NCBI RefSeq assembly: GCF_003071345.1
Contig: NZ_QCYK01000002.1
Location: 1,488,001-1,552,000, forward strand
Reading direction: 5' to 3'
DNA length: 64,000 bases
Origin: Chitinophaga parva
GTDB lineage: Bacteria; Bacteroidota; Bacteroidia; Chitinophagales; Chitinophagaceae
In this document: one piece after another, positions 53,713 through 62,806 of the stretch
Numbering within the stretch: the first letter of the stretch is position 1
Layout: each line of letters begins with the position of its first letter
Position numbers and translations under genes: made by a program
Notes under the pieces: generated by a model
What the model was told of the DNA's origin: nothing
What the model saw: only the letters and a program-made list of their open reading frames with translations
Databases searched by the model: none

Positions 53713-54896
53713 AAACGGGACAGGATCAGGAGTACGGTGTAATCAGTGGCTGCATCTGCAATGGAAAGCTCGTGCTGGCCGGGATAGATGATGTGCAGGC
53801 GCTTGCGTGTATTGTCCAGCCCTATGCCGCCCCCATTGGCCTCGTAATGTTTTACATGCACTTTATGGTTGAAGACCTGGAGCGACAGCGCATTTTCCGT
53901 TATCGTTACGGCAATGCGGATGATGGAATCTTCCTCGGGATTCACGCCATGTTTGAAAGCATTTTCCACGAAAGGAATGAGGATGAGCGGCGCAATGTGC
54001 TTGCCCTGTGCAGACCCGGTCACCGTAAAGGTAAGACTTACCGTGTGCCCAAAGCGCATTTGCTGCAGGGCAATGTAATCCCGCAGGTAATTCATTTCCA
54101 TTTCCAGGGGCACCCATTCCTTCCCGGCTTCATAGATCACATAACGCATCATGCCGGAAAGGCGGATCACAGCATTGGGCGCCTGGTCCGACTTTTCAAG
54201 CGAGAGGGCATAAATGCTGTTGAGCGCATTGAACAGGAAGTGGGGATTGATCTGCGCTTTCAGGTTGGACAGCTCCGCCAGCAGGCGTTGCTTTTCCGTT
54301 TGCTTCCACCGGTTTACAATGCGGATAATGAGTGAGAACAGCAGCACGGCAATGAAAAGGAATATGCTGTGCCCAATTTCTCCAAAGATGAAATATTTAC
54401 GCACCTCATCCCGGCGGTCCGGCCAGGGGTGATGCCCGCCATTGTCCGGCCAGAAGCCGGTCCCATGGCCAAACGGGGGCTTTACAGGATGGTATGCGCT
54501 GTCCCTGAGAGGATGCACATCCTGCATGGGCAGGGGGCCTTTGGTATGCGTGATAAAGCCAGTGTCTGCCACCGGTACTTTTGCCTGCCAGTCAGGAAAG
54601 GAATAGAGCTGGTGAAGGATGAAAATGGGCACCCACACCACGAGTATGAAACAACCCAGCGTGATGCTGCCAAAGGCCCAGAACTTCTTCGTAAAGTACA
54701 GGCGTGGTATAAAAATGAAGTAATTGCAGTAAAAGTAGACAATGAGCAGCGTATAAGCGATCAGGTCACGCAGGCCAAAGGGCGAGGTGTAGAAAGTGAG
54801 GGACTTGGAAGGGGTAGGCGAGAAGAGCATGGGCAGCGCCAGGAACGTGCAGCACCCCAAAATATGCAACCCCGCCTGCCGGAAACGATCTTTCAA
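53709..54896 (-). CDS. LytS-type sensor histidine kinase
   Basis: 395 residues with four membrane helices (about residues 10-25, 42-64, 75-95, 176-193) and a His/Pro-rich loop of some 60 residues before the last one (HHPWPD, VHPLRD, HPVKPPFGHG), which might bind metal. The His_kinase domain has His219 in LKAQINPHFLFNALNS, and the ATPase part has PFVENAFKHG. Signal unknown; partner is the LytTR regulator encoded next. Confidence 0.92.
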   Translation of the reverse strand: MKDRFRQAGLHILGCCTFLALPMLFSPTPSKSLTFYTSPFGLRDLIAYTLLIVYFYCNYFIFIPRLYFTKKFWAFGSITLGCFILVVWVPIFILHQLYSFPDWQAKVPVADTGFITHTKGPLPMQDVHPLRDSAYHPVKPPFGHGTGFWPDNGGHHPWPDRRDEVRKYFIFGEIGHSIFLFIAVLLFSLIIRIVNRWKQTEKQRLLAELSNLKAQINPHFLFNALNSIYALSLEKSDQAPNAVIRLSGMMRYVIYEAGKEWVPLEMEMNYLRDYIALQQMRFGHTVSLTFTVTGSAQGKHIAPLILIPFVENAFKHGVNPEEDSIIRIAVTITENALSLQVFNHKVHVKHYEANGGGIGLDNTRKRLHIIYPGQHELSIADAATDYTVLLILSRL

Positions 54897-55009
54897 TACG
54901 GCACAATTTGCTCAAATATCCGCGGTAGGGGCAAGTTTTCAAAAAAGAATGCGGCAGGCCGGGGAAATGTAGCGGTAACTTTGAGAAAAGTGGCCCCTGA
55001 GGGCAGTCC

Positions 55010-56641
55010 CTACACCGTCCTGAATTGCATCACCCTTTCCTCAAACTCCTCGTTCGGTACCCGGGCCTTGTTCTTCAGCCGTGTTTTATAGGAATAGATC
55101 GTCTTTACAGAATATTCCAGTATCTGGGCAATCTTCTCCGTTTCCGTAATACCCATGCGGATGAGCGCAAAGATGCGCAGATCTGTATTCAGCAACTCCC
55201 CGTTCTTCAGCACGATCTGGTCCTCCGGCGGGAAGAGGGTGTTCATGTCCCGCACAAAATTGGGAAACAGCTTCAGGAACACCTTGTCAAAATTGCGCAG
55301 CAACTCCTCCTTGTCTTTCCGGGGATCTATGTTATTTACCACAAAGCGCATCTCTTCATATTTTTTCTCGGACAACTTCTGCTCCAGGGCTTTCTTCAGC
55401 TTGTCCAGCCGGGCAAAGAACTCGGCGTCCATGTTAAAGAAGTAACCGATGGATTCTTCCTTGATCTTGTTGGCTTCTTCCAGTTTTACGTTGGCTTCCG
55501 CCAGTTGGGCGTTTACCAGTTCCAGTTTTTCGTTGATCTCCTGCTGGCGGGCATGGGCGTCTGTGATCACCTGCTTGGCCACCTGCAGGCGTTTTACCTG
55601 CTGCAAAATGATATAGCCAAGTATCAGCAACAGCAAAATAAGTACCGTAACCACCGCGGCATAGCGCATCAACAGGCGGCGCTGGTTCTCTACCATATTG
55701 ATCTTCTCGCCCTCTATCAGGGGTAAGATGGAGCTGAGTTGCACCTTGCGCTGGCGGGCGCCATAAAAATCTGCATTGCGCACGGCCAGGTCTATGCACA
55801 GGGAGGCGTGTTTCACATCCCCTGCCTTAAAGAGCAAAGAGGCCAGGTTGAACACCGCATAGGTCTCCTTGGTGCTGGACGCAATATCCGCAATGGCGGC
55901 CTGGATCATCAGGTCCAGGGCGGAGCGGGTATCATTTTTCTCCAGGTAAAAACCGCTCAGCGTAGATGCGGCCAGCGCCACCTGGTGATGGGTAAGGTCT
56001 GGCCGCCGGAGCAACTGCTGGAAAAAAGGGGCTGCCTCCGCGGCGTGGCCTTGCTTATAGGCCTTAAGGCCACTATAATAAATATGGTCAAAGCTGCCGG
56101 CAGGGTAGTAGTGCAGGGCCGTGTCCAGGTAGCGCGTGCCCCGGGCGTCATAATCTACAGAGTGGTAATTGTCGTAATCATAATTGGCCAGGTCAAAGTA
56201 GTAGCGGGCCAGGAGGGTGTAATAATCTGCCTTCAGCGAGTCCGGCGCACCGGCCACGGAAATGGTCTGGAGGGAATCGTAGGTTTCTTTATAGAGGCCG
56301 GCGGATAACAGGATGAATACCGTTTTCAGGCGGGCGGCCGTAAGCTGGTCCGGGTTGCCCAGGCGGGCGGCGGATTGCTGCAGGCGGTGCACCCAGGTAT
56401 AGGCAGAGTCGTAGTTGAATAGTTTGTATTCCTCATACAGCCGGGCGGCGGCCTGGTACTGGGCCGGGGCATCCGTGGCGGCGGCCCATTCCTGCTGGAG
56501 CACTCGCAGGTGGGCAACCTTGGCGGCATCGTACTGGTCCGCCTGGCCTATGGTGCGGGTAAGTTTAGTCAGCAGGCTGTCTGCAGCCCGGGTGGCAGGT
56601 AGTATGGTAATAAGGAATAACGCGGTGAAGATCCATTTCAT
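55010..56641 (-). CDS. DUF6377 regulator: secreted TPR sensor, membrane helix, cytosolic helix-turn-helix
   Basis: 543 residues with signal peptide (ending ATRA), about 300 residues of TPR-like helices in the periplasm, one membrane helix (about residues 320-343), a coiled coil (QQEINEKLELVNAQLAEANVKLEEANK) and a C-terminal LuxR-like helix-turn-helix (MGITETEKIAQILEYSVKTIYSYKTRLKNKA). The architecture is that of DUF6377 proteins, which lie beside polysaccharide loci. It is divergent from the starch-type SusC gene and is the likely regulator of that operon. Confidence 0.85.
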   Translation of the reverse strand: MKWIFTALFLITILPATRAADSLLTKLTRTIGQADQYDAAKVAHLRVLQQEWAAATDAPAQYQAAARLYEEYKLFNYDSAYTWVHRLQQSAARLGNPDQLTAARLKTVFILLSAGLYKETYDSLQTISVAGAPDSLKADYYTLLARYYFDLANYDYDNYHSVDYDARGTRYLDTALHYYPAGSFDHIYYSGLKAYKQGHAAEAAPFFQQLLRRPDLTHHQVALAASTLSGFYLEKNDTRSALDLMIQAAIADIASSTKETYAVFNLASLLFKAGDVKHASLCIDLAVRNADFYGARQRKVQLSSILPLIEGEKINMVENQRRLLMRYAAVVTVLILLLLILGYIILQQVKRLQVAKQVITDAHARQQEINEKLELVNAQLAEANVKLEEANKIKEESIGYFFNMDAEFFARLDKLKKALEQKLSEKKYEEMRFVVNNIDPRKDKEELLRNFDKVFLKLFPNFVRDMNTLFPPEDQIVLKNGELLNTDLRIFALIRMGITETEKIAQILEYSVKTIYSYKTRLKNKARVPNEEFEERVMQFRTV

Positions 56642-57083
56642 AACATGAACAGCCTGCGCGGTGGCAGCGCCGGAAGATACAATTTTTTAGCAAGCAGCAG
56701 GGGCAGGACCAAAGCTGCCACCCGGCGTAAAGGGCCGGAAGCACTGGCTTACTGGCCGTAAGGCCCCGGAAATTGTCCTGGAAACCGTCCAAATTTCATT
56801 CTATAGAATAAAAATATAATATGTAGTTAATCGATTGATTTTCAATGTGTATATTTCCGGCGATGCTTCTCCAAACCGCATTTTTTCCTTGATTTCGTGT
56901 CTAAAATTTGTTTTCCCTTTCCGTGGATTGTTCCTTTGAATTGTTAGCGCGGCGATGGCCCCGCAGTCATTTACCACGTTTTGGATCTCAAATTATAACC
57001 TATGCCAGCTTCCACGTATGCACCGGCTTAGTGCCCGTTACACCGTGTCAGTTCCCAGCTTTCCCATTCAATCAAATTCCGTT
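56642..57083. other. Divergent regulatory region of the starch-type operon
   Basis: This 442-bp stretch separates the DUF6377 gene from SusC. An open frame continues upstream of the chosen SusC start but has no signal-peptide character there. The AT-rich part near 56800-56930 probably holds promoters (for example TCTAAAATTTG at 56909 and TATATTTC at 56849), but none has both elements at a normal distance. No other gene was seen. Confidence 0.4.
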
Positions 57084-60041
57084 ATGTCGTTATCAAAAAC
57101 TGCAACAGCATTTCTTACAGGCATCCTGTTCCTGATCTGCCTGATCCCGGCACTGGCCCTGGGGCAGACCCGGGTGACCGGCACCGTGCGCGATGAAGGC
57201 GCCCAGCCGGTGATTGCCGCTTCCGTACAGGTGCAGGGCACTACTAAAGGGGTGCTCACAGACACCAAAGGCCAGTTCACCATCGAGGTGCCCAGTGACG
57301 CCATCCTGGTGGTCACTTCCCTCGGCTACCAGTCGCAAACCTTCAAGGCCCAGCGCACGCTGGACATTACCCTCAAAGCTGCCAGCACCTCCCTCAATGA
57401 TGTGGTGGTGATCGGCTATGGTACTTCCCGCCGCAAAGAGGTAACCGGCGCCATTGCCGTGGTAAGCAGCAAGGATTTCCAGAAAGGGAGCATCACCACG
57501 CCGGAGCAGCTCATTGCCGGCAAAGTGGCCGGTGTGTCCATCGCGGGCAACAGTGGCTCCCCCGGCGCAGGCAGCACGGTGCGCATCCGTGGCTCCGTGT
57601 CGCTCAATGCCAGCAACGATCCGCTGTACGTGGTAGACGGCGTGCCCCTGAATGGCAACAATATTTACGGCGCCTCCAATCCCCTGAGCACCATTAATCC
57701 CAATGATATTGAAAGCATGACCGTGCTCAAAGACGCGGCATCCACCGCCATCTACGGCTCCCGCGCCAGCAACGGGGTGATCATCATCACCACCCGCAAA
57801 GGCGCCGCCGGCAAGCCGGTCTTCAATTTCAGCACCCAGTATTCCGCGGGCAAGGTGACCAGAGAACTGCCCGTGCTCAGTGCAGACCAGTTCCGCAAGT
57901 ACGTGACCTCCCTGGATACTGTGGGCCACACGTTTGTAGACATGATGGGCAATGCCAGCACCGACTGGCAAAAGGAGATCTTTCACGCAGCCCAGGGCAC
58001 AGATAATAACCTGAGCATAAGCGGCTCCCTGAAGCACATGCCTTACCGGGTGTCTGTGGGTTACCTGAACCAGGAAGGCATTGTGAAAACAGACCGCCTG
58101 GCCCGCCAGTCGGTAGGCGTGTCCCTCTCGCCCCGCTTTTTCGATGACCACCTGAAAGTGGACGTGAACCTGAAAGGCTCCCTCAGCCAGGCGCGCTTTG
58201 CCAACGGTGGCGCCGTGAGCGCTGCTATGTATTTTGATCCCACCCAGCCGGTGCACGCCACCTCGCCCTTTGGTAACTACTATGAGTGGGCTACCATTGA
58301 ACCGAATGGTGATATCAATCTGAATAAAGTGGCGCCCCGCAATCCCGTGGCCCTGCTGGACCTGTACCGCAATACCAGTAATGTAAGCCGCAGCTATGGT
58401 AACGTGCAGTTTGATTACAAATTCCATTTCCTGCCGGAACTGCATGCAAACCTGAACCTGGGCTATGATGTGGCCAAGGGCAGCGGCCATGAAATTGTGC
58501 CCGCTTATGCCGCGCAGAACTGGCTGGACACCGGGCGCAATACGCAATACGCCAATAAAGTGAGCAACCAGGTAGCGGAGTTTTACCTGAACTACACGAA
58601 GGATCTCAGGTCCATCAAAAGCAATATCAACGTCACCGCGGGGTATGGCTACTACAATAACCTGGAAACGAAGTACAACTTCCCTTTCATCCGCTATAAC
58701 GGCGATACGGTGCCTAACACGCAACCGAAATATCCATACGACAAACCGCAAACACGGCTGCTCTCTTACTACGGCCGTTTGATCTACACCTTTAACCAGA
58801 AGTACATCCTCGCTGCATCGCTGCGTACAGATGGTTCCAGCCGCTTTGGGCCGGACGATCGCTGGGGCCTGTTCCCCTCCGTGGCCCTTACCTGGCGCGT
58901 GAACCAGGAGGCTTTCCTGAAAGATGCCAAAGTATTGTCCGACCTGAAATTACGCCTCAGCTACGGGGTGACGGGCAACCAGGATGGCATTGATCCGTAT
59001 GCTTACCAGGCTAACTATGCATTCAGCGATAATTCATCCAAAGTGCAATTTGGTAACACCTGGTATAACATGGCATCGCCCGCGGCCTATGATGCACACC
59101 TGAAGTGGGAGCAAACAGCATCGTCCAACATCGGCCTGGATTACGGCTTCCTGGACAACCGTATTTCCGGCGCCATTGATGTGTACTACAAGAAAACAAA
59201 GGACCTGCTGAACGTGATCCCCATTCCCGCGGGCTCTAACTTCAACAGCGTGATCCTCACCAACGTGGGCAACGTGACCAACAAAGGCGCGGAGTTTTCC
59301 ATCAATGCAAGCCCCATCCGCACAAAGCATGTGCAGTGGAACATTGGCTTCAACGTGGCTTACAATGACAACACCATCACGAACCTTACCGCGGTGAATG
59401 ATCCTTCTTTCCATGGTACGGCCAATGCGAACGGCATCCAGATCAACTCCGTAGGTTACCAGATCAACGCATTCTACGTGTACAGGCAATTGTATGATAA
59501 AGCAGGCAAGCCCATTGAAGGCGTGTTTGAAGACCTGAACCACGATGGGGTGATCAACCAGGACGACCTGTATCATTATAAATCACCCAACGCCCGCTAC
59601 ATCTATGGCTTCTCCACAGACCTCACGGTAGACCGCTGGTCGCTCAATACAGTGCTGCGTGCCAATACCGGCAACTACATGTACAACGGCCTGCAGGTAG
59701 GCTCCATCCAGGCCAATAGCCTGAACCCGTTGGGTTACCTGGCAAACAGCCTGGATAATGTACTGTACACCGGTTTTGTGAATGGGCAGAAACTGTCTGA
59801 CTACTACGTGCAGAACGCATCTTTCCTGCGTATGGACAACCTGGGCATTGGCTATGATGCAGGTGCTGTGTTCAACAGGAAAGTGGGCCTGCGCCTCAAT
59901 GCCAATGTGCAGAACGTGTTTGTGATCACGAAATACAAGGGCCAGGACCCGGAGCTGATAGGCGGTTCCGGCGCAGGGATGGACTTCACCGTGTATCCGC
60001 GCCCGCGCACGTACTCCATTGGCGCTAACCTGCGGTTCTGA
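57084..60041 (+). CDS. susC: SusC-type TonB-linked outer-membrane transporter (starch-type locus)
   Basis: 985 residues from ATG 57084 (MSLSKTATAFLTG), where the signal peptide begins. Carboxypeptidase-like domain (VTGTVRDEGAQPVIAASVQVQGT), plug with DPLYVVDGVPLNG and ESMTVLKDAASTAIYGSRASNGVIIITTRKG, and a large barrel ending in LRF. There is no STN domain, so it is not coupled to an ECF sigma factor, in keeping with control by the divergent DUF6377 protein. It imports malto-oligosaccharides if the assignment by operon content (SusE-like protein and GH13 enzyme) holds. Confidence 0.92.
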   Translation: MSLSKTATAFLTGILFLICLIPALALGQTRVTGTVRDEGAQPVIAASVQVQGTTKGVLTDTKGQFTIEVPSDAILVVTSLGYQSQTFKAQRTLDITLKAASTSLNDVVVIGYGTSRRKEVTGAIAVVSSKDFQKGSITTPEQLIAGKVAGVSIAGNSGSPGAGSTVRIRGSVSLNASNDPLYVVDGVPLNGNNIYGASNPLSTINPNDIESMTVLKDAASTAIYGSRASNGVIIITTRKGAAGKPVFNFSTQYSAGKVTRELPVLSADQFRKYVTSLDTVGHTFVDMMGNASTDWQKEIFHAAQGTDNNLSISGSLKHMPYRVSVGYLNQEGIVKTDRLARQSVGVSLSPRFFDDHLKVDVNLKGSLSQARFANGGAVSAAMYFDPTQPVHATSPFGNYYEWATIEPNGDINLNKVAPRNPVALLDLYRNTSNVSRSYGNVQFDYKFHFLPELHANLNLGYDVAKGSGHEIVPAYAAQNWLDTGRNTQYANKVSNQVAEFYLNYTKDLRSIKSNINVTAGYGYYNNLETKYNFPFIRYNGDTVPNTQPKYPYDKPQTRLLSYYGRLIYTFNQKYILAASLRTDGSSRFGPDDRWGLFPSVALTWRVNQEAFLKDAKVLSDLKLRLSYGVTGNQDGIDPYAYQANYAFSDNSSKVQFGNTWYNMASPAAYDAHLKWEQTASSNIGLDYGFLDNRISGAIDVYYKKTKDLLNVIPIPAGSNFNSVILTNVGNVTNKGAEFSINASPIRTKHVQWNIGFNVAYNDNTITNLTAVNDPSFHGTANANGIQINSVGYQINAFYVYRQLYDKAGKPIEGVFEDLNHDGVINQDDLYHYKSPNARYIYGFSTDLTVDRWSLNTVLRANTGNYMYNGLQVGSIQANSLNPLGYLANSLDNVLYTGFVNGQKLSDYYVQNASFLRMDNLGIGYDAGAVFNRKVGLRLNANVQNVFVITKYKGQDPELIGGSGAGMDFTVYPRPRTYSIGANLRF

Positions 60042-60069
60042 TTTTTTTACTTAAAGTAATTCTTCGCAT

Positions 60070-61665
60070 ATGAAAAAGCGGATCATACAATATTTCCTTA
60101 TCCTGGGTGCCCTGTACCTTACCGGCTGCGCTAAGGACTTAAACCTCCAGCCGGTTAACTCGAATACTGCTGATAAACAATATAGCACCGCGCAGGGCTA
60201 CAAGGAAGTGCTGGCAAAAGTGTATGGCGGCTATTCCCTGGTGAGCAGCACCGGCGTGGGCAACTCGGATATCTCCGTGCCGGGCCTGGGCAGCGACAAA
60301 GGCCCGTCTGATTTTCTGCGCGCGCTCTTCAATGTAAATGAACTGACCACGGATGAAGCAGTATGCGCCTGGAACGATGCAGACCTGCAAAGCCTGCACA
60401 ACCTGAACTGGGCATCGTCTAACCTGTATGTGAACCTGCTCTATGCGCGCAGCCTGTTCCAGATCACGGTGTGCAATGAACTGATCCGCGAATCCAGTGA
60501 TGAGAAGATCACTGCCCGTGGCTTTACCGGCGCCGATGCGGACAACATCCGCCACTACCGCGCAGAAGCCCGCTTCCTGCGTGCCTACCAGTACTGGGTG
60601 CTGATGGATGTATACGGCAACCCGCCTTTTGTTACGGATAAAGATCCTATTGGTAAATTCATTCCACCCCAGATCACACGGGCAGACCTTTTCACTTACA
60701 TTGAAACGGAGCTGAAAGCCATTGACGCAGACCTGGTGCCGGCCCGGCAGAATGAGTATGCACGGGCAGACCAGGCCGCGGCCTGGGCATTGCTGGCCAG
60801 GATGTACCTCAATGCAGCCGTGTACACCGGCCAGGAACATTATACGGATGCCATTGCCTATGCCAATAAAGTGATCAGCGCCGGTTACAAACTGGTGCCC
60901 AAATACGCCAGTCTTTTCCAGGCAGACAATAACCTGCCGGCCAATACGGAAGTGATCCTGCCCATTGCGTACGATGCCAGTAATTCCGGCAACTACGGCG
61001 GCACCACGTTCCTCATTTGCTCCGCCCACACGGCAGATGCGGCAGAATGCAAGGCTGCCGGCATACCCGGTGGTGGCTGGCTGGGCAACCGTACCACGGA
61101 AAAGATCCCCCAGCTTTTTGCAGACCAATCCGGAAAAACCGACGCCCGTGCCATGTTCCAGGGCGATAAGCAGGCCATTGACAACGTGCTCACTTTCACT
61201 GACGGATGGCGGGTAAATAAGTTTTCCAACATTGCTTCCGATGGCACTATACCTTACTCCCCCAACGGGGTGCTGGTAAATACCGACTTCCCGCTTTTCC
61301 GCCTGGCAGAGATGTACCTCATTTATGCAGAAGCCGTGAAAAGAGGCGGTGCAGGCGGCGATGCGGCTACGGCACTGCTGTACATGAACAAACTGCGGGA
61401 GCGTGCCTATGGCAATGCCAACGGTAATTTTACCAGCTTTACAGTAGATGATGTGCTCAGTGAAAGGGGCCGTGAAATGTGCTGGGAAATGTGCCGCCGT
61501 ACGGACCTGATCCGCTTTGGCAAATTTACCGGCAGCACTTACCTGTGGCCGTGGAAAGGCGGGGTAAAAGCTGGTGCCGGGGTGGATGCGCGTTTCAATT
61601 TGCTGCCCATCCCATCATCTGAGATCATTGCCAACCCGCACCTGCATCAAAACCAGGGTTACTAA
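60070..61665 (+). CDS. susD: SusD-type starch-binding lipoprotein
   Basis: 531 residues with lipobox LTGCAKD. It has the SusD helices: ARFLRAYQYWVLMDVYGNPPFVT (about residues 172-194), FRLAEMYLIYAEAVKRGGAG and the C-terminal ERGREMCWEMCRRTDLIRFGKF, ending PHLHQNQGY. In Bacteroides SusD binds the helical form of starch. It lies 28 bp after the SusC gene. Confidence 0.92.
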   Translation: MKKRIIQYFLILGALYLTGCAKDLNLQPVNSNTADKQYSTAQGYKEVLAKVYGGYSLVSSTGVGNSDISVPGLGSDKGPSDFLRALFNVNELTTDEAVCAWNDADLQSLHNLNWASSNLYVNLLYARSLFQITVCNELIRESSDEKITARGFTGADADNIRHYRAEARFLRAYQYWVLMDVYGNPPFVTDKDPIGKFIPPQITRADLFTYIETELKAIDADLVPARQNEYARADQAAAWALLARMYLNAAVYTGQEHYTDAIAYANKVISAGYKLVPKYASLFQADNNLPANTEVILPIAYDASNSGNYGGTTFLICSAHTADAAECKAAGIPGGGWLGNRTTEKIPQLFADQSGKTDARAMFQGDKQAIDNVLTFTDGWRVNKFSNIASDGTIPYSPNGVLVNTDFPLFRLAEMYLIYAEAVKRGGAGGDAATALLYMNKLRERAYGNANGNFTSFTVDDVLSERGREMCWEMCRRTDLIRFGKFTGSTYLWPWKGGVKAGAGVDARFNLLPIPSSEIIANPHLHQNQGY

Positions 61666-61691
61666 TTCTTCCTGATCCTTAAACTGCTCTT

Positions 61692-62786
61692 ATGCGTTTT
61701 ATAAAATATAACTGCCTTGCCATACTGGCCACCGGCCTGCTGCTGGGCGCCTGTAAAAAAGAAGGTGCCCTCCTGCAGGTAGATGCCTCCAAAGCCTCCA
61801 CCAGCCTTACTTCCAATGTGCAGTCGGTAACCTTCACTGCCGATAATGATGCGGATACCGTGCTCACTTTTTCATGGGCGCCCGTAACCTATGGAGCGGC
61901 ACAGCCCACCGTCACCTACACCCTGCAACTGGACAATCCTGCAGATACGGCCACCGGCTGGACCAAAGCCCGGAGCTTCCCGGCGGGCAATAACATTACC
62001 AGCTACGGCTTTAAAGGCGCAGCGCTGAACCAGTTGCTCAATGATATGGGCTTCCTGCCGGACAATGCCAGCCAGCTGGCCGTGCGCCTGAAAGTAGATG
62101 TGCAGCAATATAACGGTGTGGCCTCTACGGTGCCCAGTGTGTATTCCAACGCCACGGCCGTGAAAGTAACACCTTATGCACTGACCCTCTGGGTGCCGGG
62201 CGCCTACCAGGGCTGGAACCCGGGCGCAGCGCCGGTAATAGGGCAATTGCACAATACCACCGGCCGCTTTGAAGGCTACGTGCATATTACCGGAGCGGAC
62301 ATGCATTTCAAATTTACCAGCAAGCCGGATTGGAACCATACCAATTATGGTTACGGCGGGGATGGCATCCTTTCCACCGATGGCCTGGCAGACGGGCTGC
62401 AGGTGCCGGCTGCCGGTTATTACGAGCTGTATGCGGATGTAAATTCTTTGACCTGGAAATACCAGCAAACCACCTGGGGCATTATTGGCGATGCCAGCCC
62501 CGGTGGATGGGATAATGACACGCCCCTGAGCTATGACCCGGACAAGCAGGTGTGGACGGCTACAGTGGCCATGAAGACGGCCGGCTCTTTCAAATTCCGC
62601 GCAAACAAGGCATGGGCGCTGGATTTTGGGATAGATGCCAATGGCAACCTGCAATACGCGGATAACCCGCTGATAGGCGGTACTTCCGGCCTTAACAACC
62701 TTACCGTGCCGGAAGATGGTACCTACAAATTTACGCTGGACCTGCACCTACCAGGTAAATATACCTACACGGCCGTAAAACAATAA
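61692..62786 (+). CDS. SusE/SusF-like starch-binding lipoprotein
   Basis: 364 residues; lipobox LGACKKE. An N-terminal SusE immunoglobulin-like domain (TFSWAPVTYGAAQPTVTYTLQLD in pieces, residues about 55-160) precedes two starch-binding units with the W-containing pattern: LWVPGAYQGWNP ... DMHFKFTSKPDWNHTNYG and WGIIGDASPGGWDNDTPLSYDP ... GSFKFRANKAWALDFG. Such proteins hold starch at the surface. Two binding units, rather than SusF's three, make SusE the nearer match. Confidence 0.88.
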   Translation: MRFIKYNCLAILATGLLLGACKKEGALLQVDASKASTSLTSNVQSVTFTADNDADTVLTFSWAPVTYGAAQPTVTYTLQLDNPADTATGWTKARSFPAGNNITSYGFKGAALNQLLNDMGFLPDNASQLAVRLKVDVQQYNGVASTVPSVYSNATAVKVTPYALTLWVPGAYQGWNPGAAPVIGQLHNTTGRFEGYVHITGADMHFKFTSKPDWNHTNYGYGGDGILSTDGLADGLQVPAAGYYELYADVNSLTWKYQQTTWGIIGDASPGGWDNDTPLSYDPDKQVWTATVAMKTAGSFKFRANKAWALDFGIDANGNLQYADNPLIGGTSGLNNLTVPEDGTYKFTLDLHLPGKYTYTAVKQ

Positions 62787-62806
62787 GCGACTAAGAAAAA
62801 GCGAAG

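Noticed and set aside
57093..58751. Long open frame (552 codons) on the minus strand inside the SusC gene
   Set aside because: It mirrors the third codon position of the highly biased SusC gene and has no family-like motifs.
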